Source: Acidimicrobiales bacterium
GTDB lineage: Bacteria; Actinomycetota; Acidimicrobiia; Acidimicrobiales; RAAP-2
Direction: 5' to 3'
Length of the DNA stretch: 64,000 nucleotides
Assembly (NCBI GenBank): GCA_025351385.1
Contig: JANXWA010000036.1
Span: 42,307-106,306 of the forward strand
The position numbers and the translations under genes were made by a program. Below, piece by piece: positions 1-8,476 of this stretch (the first letter of the stretch is position 1; the number at the start of each line of letters is the position of its first letter). A model generated the notes under the pieces. The model searched no databases, was not told the DNA's origin, and worked only from the letters and a program-made list of their open reading frames with translations.

Positions 1-806
1 AGGTAGCTGAGTGGGTCGTGGGCCGAGGTCTGGTCGGTGACGATATCCACCTCGACGCCCCGGGCGAGCAGCTCGGCGAAGATCGTCGCGGCGTTGCCGA
101 CGAGTCCGACCGAGAGGGCCCGGCGGTCCTTCTTCGCCGCGAGCACGCGTCGCAATGCTTCGTCGAGGTCGGCCGTCCACTCGTCGAGGTAGCGGTGCTC
201 GACCCGGCGCTGCAGTCGGCCGGGGTCGACGTCGACGCACAGGCACACGCCGTCGTTCATGGTGACCGCCAGCGGCTGGGCGCCGCCCATCCCACCGGCG
301 CCGCCGGTCAGCGTGAGCGTGCCGGCCAGCGTGCCGCCGAAGCGTTTCGTCGCGACCGCGGCGAAGGTCTCGTAGGTGCCCTGGAGGATTCCCTGAGTGC
401 CGATGTAGATCCACGATCCCGCGGTCATCTGTCCGTACATGGTGAGTCCGAGGGCCTCGAGACGGCGGAACTCGGGCCAGGTGGCCCAATCCCCCACCAG
501 GTTCGAGTTGGCGATGAGGACCCGCGGCGCCCACTCGTGGGTCTGGAAGACCCCGACCGGCCGACCCGACTGCACCAGCATCGTCTCGTCGCCCTTCAGT
601 GTCGTTAACGTGCGCACCAGCGCGTCGAAGCTGCGCCAGTCCCTCGCCGCGCGGCCGGTGCCGCCGTAGACGACGAGGTCGTCGGGCCGCTCGGCGACCT
701 CGGGGTCGAGGTTGTTTTGCAGCATGCGCAGGGCGGCCTCCTGGGGCCAGCCCAGGGTCGACAGCGTGGTCCCGCGAGCGGCTCGAACGGGGCGGGCACC
801 TTGCAT
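1..806 (-). CDS. hutU: Urocanate hydratase, N-terminal part (runs off window)
   Basis: Second step of histidine degradation: hydrates urocanate to imidazolonepropionate in the cytoplasm, using tightly bound NAD. The minus-strand reading from the ATG at 806 gives the typical family opening ([20 protein letters not shown]), then the conserved stretches [25 protein letters not shown] and [14 protein letters not shown], the last being the glycine-rich NAD-binding region. About 268 of roughly 550 residues are present; the C-terminal half lies beyond base 1. A strong Shine-Dalgarno (AAGGAGGAG) sits 5-6 bases before the ATG. It follows hutH by 17 bp on the same strand, so the two are almost certainly co-transcribed. 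Confidence 0.96.
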   Translation of the reverse strand, partial: MQGARPVRAARGTTLSTLGWPQEAALRMLQNNLDPEVAERPDDLVVYGGTGRAARDWRSFDALVRTLTTLKGDETMLVQSGRPVGVFQTHEWAPRVLIANSNLVGDWATWPEFRRLEALGLTMYGQMTAGSWIYIGTQGILQGTYETFAAVATKRFGGTLAGTLTLTGGAGGMGGAQPLAVTMNDGVCLCVDVDPGRLQRRVEHRYLDEWTADLDEALRRVLAAKKDRRALSVGLVGNAATIFAELLARGVEVDIVTDQTSAHDPLSY

Positions 807-823
807 GACATCTCCTCCTTGGA

Positions 824-2353
824 CTAGGTGAGCGAGACGAACTGTCCGGCGAGGTCGAGCAGCTCTCCGCTGCGCACCAGCTCACCCACGCCGGCGATCT
901 CGGGCGAGAGCCAGCGGTCGTGACCAGGTCCCCCGGACACCGCGTTCACTCGGCCACTGACCGCCCCAGTGGCCCGCGACGGGGTGAGCGGCTCTCGCAG
1001 CGCCAGGGCCCGGGCCCCGGTCAGGAGCTCGATCGCGAGGACGTCGGCGAAGGCCTCGAGCGACTTGCGCAGCTTGCGCGCCGCGTGCCAGCCCATGGAG
1101 ACATGGTCCTCCTGCATACCCGAGCTCGGGATCGAGTCGACGCTCGCCGGCGCGGCGAGCCGCTTCATCTCGGACACGAGCGCGGCCTGGGCGTACTGAG
1201 CGATCATGAGTCCCGAGTCGACGCCGGCCTGGTGCGCGAGGAACGGCGGCAGGCCGTAGCTGCGGTGCACGTCGAGCATGCGGTCGGTGCGCCGCTCGGA
1301 CATCGACGCGACGTCGGCCAGCGCGATCGCGAGGAAGTCGAGGACGTAGCCAATGGGCGCCCCGTGGAAATTGCCGTTCGAGACCAACGAGCCGTCGGCG
1401 AGCACCGACGGATTGTCGATCGACGAGGCCAGCTCGACGTCGGCGACGCGGGTGGCGAAGGCGAACGTGTCGCGCGCCGCCCCGTGCACCTGGGGGGCGC
1501 AGCGCAGCGAGTAGGCGTCCTGGACCTGGCTCGGGTCGTCGAGGTGCGAAGTGACGATCTCGGAGTCGGCGAGCAGTGCCGCGAGATTGGCGGCGGAGGC
1601 CATCTGACCGACGTGGGGCCGCAGCGCGTGGATCTCGGCGAGGAAGACCCGGTCGGTCCCTCGCAGGGCCTGGATCGACATGGCGGCGGCCACGTCCATC
1701 AGGCGCATCAGGGCGGTGCCGTCCTCGATCGCGAGCACCAGCTGGCCGAGCATGCCGTCGGTGCCGTTGATCATGGCGAGGCCCTCCTTCTCGGCCAGGG
1801 TCACCGGCTCGAGCCCGGCGGCGAGCAGCGCGTCGGCGGCGAGCATCCTTCGCCCCCCACGGTCACGCACGTCGCCCTCGCCCATCAACGCGAGCGCCAC
1901 GTGGGCGAGGGGCGCGAGGTCTCCCGAGCAGCCCAGCGAGCCGAACTCGTGCACCACCGGCGTGACCCCGGCGTTCAGCAACCCGCAGTAGGCCTTCGCC
2001 GTCGAGGGGCGAACGCCCGACACGCCGCTGCAGAGGTTGGTGAGGCGCGACACCATCATCGCGCGCACGACTTCGGTCTCGACCTCGGGACCCACGCCAG
2101 CGGCGTGGCTGCGGATCAGCGATCGCTGCAGGTCGCGACGCTCCTCGGGCGAGATGAAGGTCGTCGCCAGTGAACCGAAACCCGTCGACAGTCCGTAGAC
2201 GGGCGTGCCGCTGGCGACCATTGCGTCGATCGCCTCGCGCTGGCGCTCCAGGCGCGAGATGACCTCTGCGTCGAGCTCGACCGGCTCGAAGCGCCGCGCG
2301 ACTGCCACCACGTCGGCACGGGTCAGTGCGCCCAAACCAATCACCACCGTCAA
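824..2353 (-). CDS. hutH: Histidine ammonia-lyase
   Basis: First step of histidine degradation: removes ammonia from L-histidine to give urocanate. 509 aa, normal for the family. The MIO prosthetic group forms from an internal tripeptide, here Cys142-Ser143-Gly144 within [14 protein letters not shown], where most family members have Ala-Ser-Gly; the serine and glycine needed for cyclisation are kept. Other family landmarks are [10 protein letters not shown] near the N-terminus, INGTDGM and the [12 protein letters not shown] stretch. The start overlaps the stop of the upstream ureohydrolase gene by 4 bp (ATGA-type), implying translational coupling. hutU follows 17 bp downstream. Confidence 0.97.
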   Translation of the reverse strand: MTVVIGLGALTRADVVAVARRFEPVELDAEVISRLERQREAIDAMVASGTPVYGLSTGFGSLATTFISPEERRDLQRSLIRSHAAGVGPEVETEVVRAMMVSRLTNLCSGVSGVRPSTAKAYCGLLNAGVTPVVHEFGSLGCSGDLAPLAHVALALMGEGDVRDRGGRRMLAADALLAAGLEPVTLAEKEGLAMINGTDGMLGQLVLAIEDGTALMRLMDVAAAMSIQALRGTDRVFLAEIHALRPHVGQMASAANLAALLADSEIVTSHLDDPSQVQDAYSLRCAPQVHGAARDTFAFATRVADVELASSIDNPSVLADGSLVSNGNFHGAPIGYVLDFLAIALADVASMSERRTDRMLDVHRSYGLPPFLAHQAGVDSGLMIAQYAQAALVSEMKRLAAPASVDSIPSSGMQEDHVSMGWHAARKLRKSLEAFADVLAIELLTGARALALREPLTPSRATGAVSGRVNAVSGGPGHDRWLSPEIAGVGELVRSGELLDLAGQFVSLT

Positions 2354-3267
2354 CGGGCTCTCCTTCGCAGGCCCGCCAGTGCCTCGAGCACGAGCAGAGC
2401 TGCCAGTCGCACCGTCCGCTGGTCGTCGGTGTCGCGCTCCACGTCGATCTCGGTGATGTCAATCGCGCAGACGGCCGCGTTCGTCGCGACGATGCGCACG
2501 AAGCGGCGCATCTCGTCGGCGCTCAGTCCTCCCGGTGCCGCCGCGGGGCAGCCAGGTACGGCGGCGCGGTCGGCGGCGTCCATGTCGATATCGACGTAGA
2601 CCTTTCGCCCGCCGACGCTCGCCAACTGCACCGCGCGCACGGCCGCCTCCTCGATCGAGCCGTGGCGAATCGAGTCGCGAGAGATCACCCACGCTCCGGC
2701 GTCGTGAGCGCGCTTGGCATAGGGGGCCGAGTTGGAGAAGTCGGCCAGTCCGACCTGCACGAGGCGCTTCCCGTCGAGGCCCGCCTCAAGCAGCTGACGC
2801 ACGGGCGAGCCGTTGGAGACCCCGTCACGCACGTCCAGGTGCGCGTCGAGCGTGATCAGGCCGTAGCCCCCGAGGTTTCCGCCGGTGACGGCGCGCATGG
2901 CCTTCCAGGTGGTGGCGTTGTCACCGCCGAGGAAGATCTGGAGGTCGAGTCCCGCGTCGAACGAATTGACGGCGTCGGCGACACGTCGGTCACCCTCCTC
3001 GCCGTCAGGGTCGACAACGTTGCCGTAATCGACGACCGACACGTGCTCGGCGAGGTCGACGTTGTCCGTAAATGACCACGTCGAGTAGCGGGTGAGAGCC
3101 TCGCGGATGGCGTCGGGGGTGCTCACCGACGAGCGCGGCGTCAACGAGTTGAGGTACGTGTGCACGCCCAGCAATGCGGCATTGCGGTGGCCTGCGACGG
3201 GGCCCGCCACCAGAAGTGAATCGGCCGAGGGCCAGTTGGGATCGTTCGGGTTCGCCACGCAGCCCAT
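2350..3267 (-). CDS. hutG: Ureohydrolase-family enzyme, probable formimidoylglutamase (HutG-like)
   Basis: Arginase/agmatinase/formimidoylglutamase family, 305 aa from the ATG at 3267. The much longer open frame upstream is not protein-like and runs through the neighbouring gene. The metal-binding DAHLD (Asp141, His143, Asp145) and DIDMD (Asp226, Asp228) motifs are present, followed by the PGCPAAAPGGL loop. The usual GGDH motif reads GGDN (Asn117), so the first histidine manganese ligand is replaced. Coupling to hutH and hutU suggests it hydrolyses N-formimidoylglutamate at the end of the Hut pathway, although the intermediate enzyme HutI is not in the window. Agmatinase or guanidino-acid hydrolase activity is the alternative. 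The symbol rests on context. Confidence 0.75.
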   Translation of the reverse strand: MGCVANPNDPNWPSADSLLVAGPVAGHRNAALLGVHTYLNSLTPRSSVSTPDAIREALTRYSTWSFTDNVDLAEHVSVVDYGNVVDPDGEEGDRRVADAVNSFDAGLDLQIFLGGDNATTWKAMRAVTGGNLGGYGLITLDAHLDVRDGVSNGSPVRQLLEAGLDGKRLVQVGLADFSNSAPYAKRAHDAGAWVISRDSIRHGSIEEAAVRAVQLASVGGRKVYVDIDMDAADRAAVPGCPAAAPGGLSADEMRRFVRIVATNAAVCAIDITEIDVERDTDDQRTVRLAALLVLEALAGLRRRAR

Positions 3268-3296
3268 GTTACGCACGTGCCCACAATTCACGGGAA

Positions 3297-4451
3297 CTAC
3301 GACGTCGGAGCGGTCGTGATCGTGGATTGGGTCGACGTGGTGGTGGACCCCGTCGTAGTCGTCGTCGACTTCGGGACGTGACACCCCGTCGGGCTGAGGG
3401 CGAGCCGCTGGGGCTGGGGACCCTTGACCGCGACGAACACCCCGGCGCTCTGCCAGTGACAGGTCCACGAATCGGGCTCGGCGAGCACCACGAAGAAGTC
3501 GCGCTCCCAACCGGTCGAGTAGATCGAAGCGTCGTGGTTGCCCCCGGGGATCTGCACGTTGAAGGCACCCGCGACGTGCATCGGAATCTCCGGCGCGCCG
3601 GCGATCGGCCAGAAGGGGTTGATGTCGAGCTCCATGCCCGTCACCGCGCCAGCCGCGAGCAGCGCCTGGCCGACTTGGATGGGCATCACCGGGTGCATGG
3701 TTGCGACGTAGACCAGATTGCCCTTCGCGTCGACGCCGAGGCCGGTGCGGGCGGTGAGCGGGTTGTAGTTGAGAGGCGAGCCCCATATGTGCCAGTTCGC
3801 CGACCTCGCCGAAGCGGTCAGAGCGCCGTGTAAGACCATGGGCGAGAGGTTCTGGCGGTAACTGACGGGGTGGAAGCCGGCCGGGGGGAAGTCTTTGGCC
3901 CCCCAGACGCCCATGACCCAGTGACCGGCCCGGTCGATCCCTATCGTCATGTCGCCCACGACCATCGGAATGAGCACCACGCCGTCGACGACGGCGCCGC
4001 CGGCGAAGGCCGACTGTTTGAAAGCGCCGTTGAATGCCGCGACGACACCGGGCGGACCCTCGTTCGCCCAGTCGATTCGCGGTCCGGCGTCGGTCGGAGC
4101 CTTCGCCCAGAGATTAGGGTCGATGGCCCCGACGTGCCACCGCAGCAACGTCGTGCGCGCACGCATCCGGAAGGCCCGAAAGACGGCACCGCCAATGTTC
4201 ACGTCCCGAATGTCCACCATGATGCCGCGCCGGGAGGCGCTGACGCCGATCCAACCGGCCTGACGCCGCTCGGGAGCGACCGAGGTGGTGGTCGACGGGG
4301 TCGAGCGGGCGATTGACGTCGTACTCGTTGTGGTGGTGGCACTCACGACGTAGCTGGTGCCGATGCCGACGAAAGCAATCCCGACGACGACGAGCGGAAC
4401 CACGAGTCGCCACGGTCCGCGCAGGGATCGTGGCCGGAGCACCCGGACCAC
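3297..4451 (-). CDS. Membrane-anchored phosphodiester glycosidase-like (NAGPA-domain) protein
   Basis: 384 aa. One N-terminal membrane segment (about residues 15-35, VVPLVVVGIAFVGIGTSYVV) is followed by a Ser/Thr-rich linker and an extracytoplasmic domain. That domain has features of the phosphodiester glycosidase (NAGPA, formerly DUF2233) family: AAFNGAF, a TGLGVDAKGNLVYV strand and a late AGAVTGMELDINPFWP segment resembling the family's A-LDGG region. The C-terminus is a second low-complexity Thr/Ser tail. The substrate is unknown; a role on cell-wall or exopolysaccharide phosphodiesters is inference. The GTG start lies directly against the qcrB stop, so it is probably read with the respiratory genes, and the ureohydrolase gene begins 29 bp downstream. 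Confidence 0.6.
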   Translation of the reverse strand: MVRVLRPRSLRGPWRLVVPLVVVGIAFVGIGTSYVVSATTTTSTTSIARSTPSTTTSVAPERRQAGWIGVSASRRGIMVDIRDVNIGGAVFRAFRMRARTTLLRWHVGAIDPNLWAKAPTDAGPRIDWANEGPPGVVAAFNGAFKQSAFAGGAVVDGVVLIPMVVGDMTIGIDRAGHWVMGVWGAKDFPPAGFHPVSYRQNLSPMVLHGALTASARSANWHIWGSPLNYNPLTARTGLGVDAKGNLVYVATMHPVMPIQVGQALLAAGAVTGMELDINPFWPIAGAPEIPMHVAGAFNVQIPGGNHDASIYSTGWERDFFVVLAEPDSWTCHWQSAGVFVAVKGPQPQRLALSPTGCHVPKSTTTTTGSTTTSTQSTITTAPTS

Positions 4452-5987
4452 TTATCGCTCTACGGTGCGAACACCACTCTCACCGGGCTCTTCGGTGTCG
4501 GTGGCGATGAACGTCGGCACTTCGGTGGCGTCTCGTCCGTGGTGCAAGTCGTCGACGTAGACCGGCGACGGTGTCGCGAGATACTCGCCCGCCTCGGTGC
4601 GCGTCACGACGTTCGGGGTCTTGCGCTTCCCGCCGCCCTTGACACCTTGGAGCTCCCTGCAGATCTTGTAGGTAACCGGATAGGCCGCGAACGGCACGAC
4701 GGTGCAGAGGATCCGCATGGCCCACACCGTCGAGTTCAACGACACGTGGAAGAAGTTGGCGATGACGTCGGTGGCGCTGGCGATGAACAGCATGCCGACG
4801 AACGAGAAGATCGCGACGCCCGCCGCAGTGCGCTTGGGCCGGTTGCTCGGTCGATCGAGCAGGTTGTGCATCTCGTGGTCCTTCGTGAAGCGACGTTCGA
4901 TGGCCGGCCACGCGAACACGATGTTGAAGATGAGACCGGGCAGCACGATCGCCGGAATGAAGACCTCCCACGGAATCGTGTAGCCGAAACTGTGGAACGA
5001 CCAGGACGGCCAGATGCGCAGCGCCCCGTCGAGGAAACCCATGTACCAGTCGGGCTGGACCGCGTAGCCGATGCGCGAGGCGTCGTAGGGGCCGAACTGC
5101 CAGATGGGGTTGACCTGCGCGAAGGCGCCGAGCAGCGCGGTGATGCCGGTGATGATGAACAAGAAGCCCGTAGTCTTGGCCATGAAGACCGGGAACATCG
5201 GCGAGCCGACGACATTGTTCTCTGTGCGACCCTCACCCGGGAACTGGGTGTGCTTCTGGCGCAACAGCAGCGCCATGTGCGCGGTGACGAGACCGATGAT
5301 GATGAGCGGCACAATCAGCACGTGCAGGATGTAGAAGCGCGGGATGATCGAGGTGCCCGGGAAGTTGCCGCCGAACACGAGGAAGGCGAGGTACGAGCCG
5401 ACGACCGGAATCGAGAGGAGGATGGAGTAGGCGATGCGAATGCCGGTGCCCGAGACGAGGTCGTCAGGCAGTGAGTAGCCGAGGAAGCCGTTCACGATTG
5501 CGAGGATCAGCAGCGTCCCGCCAATCGTCCAGTTGAGCTCGCGAGGCTTGCGGAAGGCACCGGTGAAAAAGACCCGGGCCATGTGCACGACGATCGCCCC
5601 GACGAAGATGTCACAGGCCCAGTGGTGCATCTGGCGCATCAACAGCCCGCCGCGCACGGCGAACGAGAGGTCGACCGACGAGGAGAAGGCCTGGGTCATC
5701 TTCTGACCGTCGAGCGGCAGGTAACTGCCGTGGTACGTGACGATCGCCTGGCTCGGGATGAAGTACAGCGTCAAGAAGACGCCCGTCACCAATAGCACGA
5801 CGAAGGAGTACAGGGCGATCTCGCCGAGCATGAAGGACCAGTGGTCGGGGAAGATCTTGTCGAGGAATGAACGGCCGCCCTTGGCGACGCCCAGTCGGTC
5901 GTCGAGCTCGCCCAGGGTCTTGCCCACCTGGCCGTAGCGGCCGAGGGCCGCGCGCTGCGTGCGCTTGGTGGTCACGACGTCACTCAA
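4452..5987 (-). CDS. qcrB: Menaquinol-cytochrome c reductase, cytochrome b subunit
   Basis: Diheme cytochrome b of the actinobacterial bc complex: oxidises menaquinol and carries electrons across the membrane. The TTG start at 5987 overlaps the qcrA stop by 4 bp and gives 511 aa (first residues LSDVVTTKRTQRAALGR). The longer upstream extension lies inside qcrA and is discarded. Heme-helix landmarks are visible: MRQMHHWACDIFVGAIVVHMARVF split over the second helix, GFLGYSLPDD (the Qo-site region) and FYILHVLIVPL. A long C-terminal extension, typical of actinobacterial QcrB, carries further membrane helices. It lies between qcrA and the NAGPA-like gene. Confidence 0.96.
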   Translation of the reverse strand: MSDVVTTKRTQRAALGRYGQVGKTLGELDDRLGVAKGGRSFLDKIFPDHWSFMLGEIALYSFVVLLVTGVFLTLYFIPSQAIVTYHGSYLPLDGQKMTQAFSSSVDLSFAVRGGLLMRQMHHWACDIFVGAIVVHMARVFFTGAFRKPRELNWTIGGTLLILAIVNGFLGYSLPDDLVSGTGIRIAYSILLSIPVVGSYLAFLVFGGNFPGTSIIPRFYILHVLIVPLIIIGLVTAHMALLLRQKHTQFPGEGRTENNVVGSPMFPVFMAKTTGFLFIITGITALLGAFAQVNPIWQFGPYDASRIGYAVQPDWYMGFLDGALRIWPSWSFHSFGYTIPWEVFIPAIVLPGLIFNIVFAWPAIERRFTKDHEMHNLLDRPSNRPKRTAAGVAIFSFVGMLFIASATDVIANFFHVSLNSTVWAMRILCTVVPFAAYPVTYKICRELQGVKGGGKRKTPNVVTRTEAGEYLATPSPVYVDDLHHGRDATEVPTFIATDTEEPGESGVRTVER

Positions 5988-6922
5988 TGGCGCTCCCAGA
6001 ATCCCGGTCCCACGGGCACGTGGTAGTCGCGCTGGCTGCGCAAGAAGCCCTGGGTGTCGACGTAGAGCGGCAGCTGGGGCAGCGGGCGCGGGGCCGGCCC
6101 GAACTGCGGGATCGCCCCGTTGGTCACGTTGAACATCGACTGGTGGCACGGGCACACCAGCATCTGGAGCTGCTGCTCGTAGAGGCCGACCGGGCATCCG
6201 AGGTGTGTGCAGAGCTTGGAGTACGCGACGTAGCCCGATGGACCCCAGGACTCACGGCCCTTCTGGGTCGTGAAGTCCTGGTTCGAGATGCGGATTAGCA
6301 CCGTCTGGTCGACCGCCTGGCCGCGGTCGGAGTCCTGGGTCCCCTCGGGGAAGACCGTCATGATCGAGCCGATCGCCAGGTCGCCCACCGAGACGCGCCG
6401 ACCGGACTGGTCGACGACGAACGAACCCTTGGTCCAGTCGGTGTGGTCGAGCGTGTTCTTGGGCAGCGGACCGAGGCTACGCAGCAGGGGGAACATCGCC
6501 ACCACTCCGAAGATTCCGAGGCTCCCGCCCAGCAGGCCGCCGAGCAACTTGCGCCGCTTGATCACGTCGCCACCACGTTCGACGATCGCCGCGGCGAACG
6601 CGTCGCGATCGGCATCGGAGTTGGCGAGCACGTGGCGCTCTTCGACGAACGGGCCGCGTGGCATGAGGTACTTGCCCCACGCGACGAGGCCGATGCCAGC
6701 GAAGAACATGCCCCCGCCGAGGGTGGCACCTAGCTTCCAGGGCTGGGCGTTGATCCAGAAGGCCCAGCCGAAGCAGGCGAACAGCACCGCGCCGAGAACG
6801 AAGTTGACGGCGATGATCCGCTCGACGAGTTGGGGGTTGCGCGCCGACGGCTGGAGGTGCGAGTAGACCTCTTCGAGGCCGGCCACCGAGACCGGCGTGC
6901 GGGTTTCGTTCACGTCGCTCAA
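5984..6922 (-). CDS. qcrA: Menaquinol-cytochrome c reductase, Rieske iron-sulfur subunit
   Basis: 312 aa Rieske protein of the bc complex, taking electrons from menaquinol to cytochrome c. Several N-terminal membrane segments (LGAVLFACFGWAFWI, GGGMFFAGIGLVAWG and one near residue 135) match the three-helix actinobacterial form. The [2Fe-2S] ligands are in CTHLGCPVG and CPCHQSMF, about residues 238-261. The TTG start at 6922 overlaps the qcrC stop, and the same TTGAG(T/C)GACGT arrangement recurs at the qcrB start. These overlaps indicate a translationally coupled qcrC-qcrA-qcrB unit. Confidence 0.96.
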   Translation of the reverse strand: MSDVNETRTPVSVAGLEEVYSHLQPSARNPQLVERIIAVNFVLGAVLFACFGWAFWINAQPWKLGATLGGGMFFAGIGLVAWGKYLMPRGPFVEERHVLANSDADRDAFAAAIVERGGDVIKRRKLLGGLLGGSLGIFGVVAMFPLLRSLGPLPKNTLDHTDWTKGSFVVDQSGRRVSVGDLAIGSIMTVFPEGTQDSDRGQAVDQTVLIRISNQDFTTQKGRESWGPSGYVAYSKLCTHLGCPVGLYEQQLQMLVCPCHQSMFNVTNGAIPQFGPAPRPLPQLPLYVDTQGFLRSQRDYHVPVGPGFWERH

Positions 6923-7824
6923 TGCCGCTCCCCTACCCAGAATCCGACGAGGGCCAGCACGCCGACGCCCAGCGCCAGTCCGACGAAGCCCTCGGCCACT
7001 GGTCCCAGGCCACCCAAGCCGAACCCACCGGGGTTGTTGGGGTGTTGGATCTCGGTAGTGACGTACTTCACGATGTCGTTGACCTGGTAGTCGCTGAGGT
7101 TCCCGGTGAAGCGCGGCATGTTGGCCGGACCGGTGCGGATCGCCTCAGCAACCTGGACTGCGGGGATGTGGCGAAGCGACGGCGCGAACGTGCCGTTCGC
7201 CAGGGCATCGCCGTCACCTTCGATGGTGTGGCACGCGGCACAGTTGAGCGCGAAGAGCGCTGCGCCGTCGGACACGTTGGCGATTCCCAGGTTGGGCGTG
7301 GGGATAGACGGGTAGCTCGGCGACAGCGAGTCCACCCACGCCGAAACGGCGAGCGCCTGGCCGTGGCTCAGTCGCGGCACCCGACGGGTGGCCTCGATGG
7401 TTCGGGGATTGGCGGCAGGCATGCGGCCCGACTCGATCCAGAAGTCGATTGTCGCCGGCCCGAGGCCGACGAGGTTGGGGTAGGCGCCGCCGGTGCCGTT
7501 GGCGGGCACGCCGGTTGCCTCGTTGCCGTGGCACGACGCGCAGTTCTGCAAGAAGAGCGCCTGGCCGAGCTGGATGAGTGAGGACGACGGCGCGTTGTAC
7601 ATGATGGCGGTGTTGCCGTAGCTGATGACGACGCCGTTGGCGTCCTTCTTCACCACATCGGAGTTCGGGGTGCCGGCGTTCTTTCGCGTGGTCTGGTACG
7701 GCGTCGACTTGTACTTGTACGCGGCCGTCGCGCCACCGGCGAACAACAGGACCGGTCCGAGGGCGACGAAGCCCACGAGGGTGACCGCGGAGATGCGCTT
7801 CACGAGAGCCGACGCCACAATCAC
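6919..7824 (-). CDS. qcrC: Menaquinol-cytochrome c reductase, diheme cytochrome c subunit
   Basis: 301 aa membrane-anchored diheme cytochrome c, which in Actinomycetota replaces soluble cytochrome c and passes electrons directly to the aa3 oxidase. It has an N-terminal membrane segment (about residues 10-33), two heme c sites CASCH and CAACH (around residues 94 and 194), and a C-terminal anchor helix ending in VGFWVGERH. The start is GTG at 7824, immediately after the ctaE stop codon. Gene order ctaE-qcrC-qcrA-qcrB is the standard actinobacterial arrangement, consistent with a bc-aa3 supercomplex. Confidence 0.95.
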   Translation of the reverse strand: MIVASALVKRISAVTLVGFVALGPVLLFAGGATAAYKYKSTPYQTTRKNAGTPNSDVVKKDANGVVISYGNTAIMYNAPSSSLIQLGQALFLQNCASCHGNEATGVPANGTGGAYPNLVGLGPATIDFWIESGRMPAANPRTIEATRRVPRLSHGQALAVSAWVDSLSPSYPSIPTPNLGIANVSDGAALFALNCAACHTIEGDGDALANGTFAPSLRHIPAVQVAEAIRTGPANMPRFTGNLSDYQVNDIVKYVTTEIQHPNNPGGFGLGGLGPVAEGFVGLALGVGVLALVGFWVGERH

Positions 7825-8421
7825 CTACTTCAACAGGAAGAGGGCTGAGTACAGCCCTATCCATACGACGTCGACGAAGTGCCAGTAGTAGCTCACGCCC
7901 TGGAACGTGGAGAGCTCACCGGGGTCCCCTTCGGTGCCGCGCATACGAAAGAGCAGGAAACTCATCGCGACGAGGCCGAGGAAGACGTGCAGACCGTGGA
8001 GGCCGGTCGTGATGAAGAAGACCGAGCCGTAGGAGTTGGTGTACCAGCGCGTCGTGAGGTGAATCCACTCGTACGCCTGGTTGGAGACGAACAGCGTGCC
8101 CATGACGATGGTGATGATGACCCATCGGCGGGCCTCAACGCGACGTCGGTGCTCGATGAGCCATACGGCCCACTGCATCGTGAACGATGAGGCGACGAGG
8201 ATGATCGTGAAGATGCCCGACTGCAGAACGTCGAGGTGGGTGCCGACGGGAGGCCACGCCGCCAGGTGTGCGCGGATCGTAAATAATGCGGCGAAGAGAC
8301 CCGAGAAGAACATCAGCTCGCTGCCGAGCCAGATCATCACGCCGATGGCGAGCATCGGTGGACGATCGTGGACGATCTTCTCTGGCTTCGCCAGGCTATT
8401 GAGGGGAATCGCCTGACTCAC
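7825..8421 (-). CDS. ctaE: Cytochrome c oxidase subunit III
   Basis: 198 aa, the usual length for the short bacterial subunit III of the aa3-type oxidase. Several hydrophobic helices are visible (LAIGVMIWLGSELMFFSGLF, GIFTIILVASSFTMQWAVW, VFFITTGLHGLHVFLGLVAM, VDVVWIGLYSALFLL). Conserved family residues include the E in GSELMFF, HGLHV and YWHFVDVVW. It is the first gene of the ctaE-qcrCAB run; the other oxidase subunits are not in the window. The start is GTG at 8421 with no clear Shine-Dalgarno. A TAGAAA element ends 8 bases before it, so leaderless translation is possible. Confidence 0.95.
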   Translation of the reverse strand: MSQAIPLNSLAKPEKIVHDRPPMLAIGVMIWLGSELMFFSGLFAALFTIRAHLAAWPPVGTHLDVLQSGIFTIILVASSFTMQWAVWLIEHRRRVEARRWVIITIVMGTLFVSNQAYEWIHLTTRWYTNSYGSVFFITTGLHGLHVFLGLVAMSFLLFRMRGTEGDPGELSTFQGVSYYWHFVDVVWIGLYSALFLLK

Positions 8422-8426
8422 GGGTA

Positions 8427-8443
8427 CATTTCTAGTAGAAATG
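8427..8443. promoter_or_regulatory. Inverted repeat and candidate promoter element upstream of ctaE
   Basis: CATTTCTAGTAGAAATG is a perfect inverted repeat with 7-bp arms around AGT, in the 55-bp gap between helD and ctaE. Read on the minus strand it contains TAGAAA just before the ctaE GTG, a possible -10 element for the whole ctaE-qcr-hut run. Whether it is an operator or just the promoter core cannot be decided from one copy. Confidence 0.35.
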
Positions 8444-8476
8444 GCGACCCCGATGCGGTAGGTCCTGTGAAATGAC

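Noticed and set aside
920..2173. Long plus-strand open frame of 417 codons opposite hutH
   Set aside because: Composition is Arg/Gly/His-rich and meaningless. It is antisense to an intact histidine ammonia-lyase; such frames are expected in high-GC DNA.
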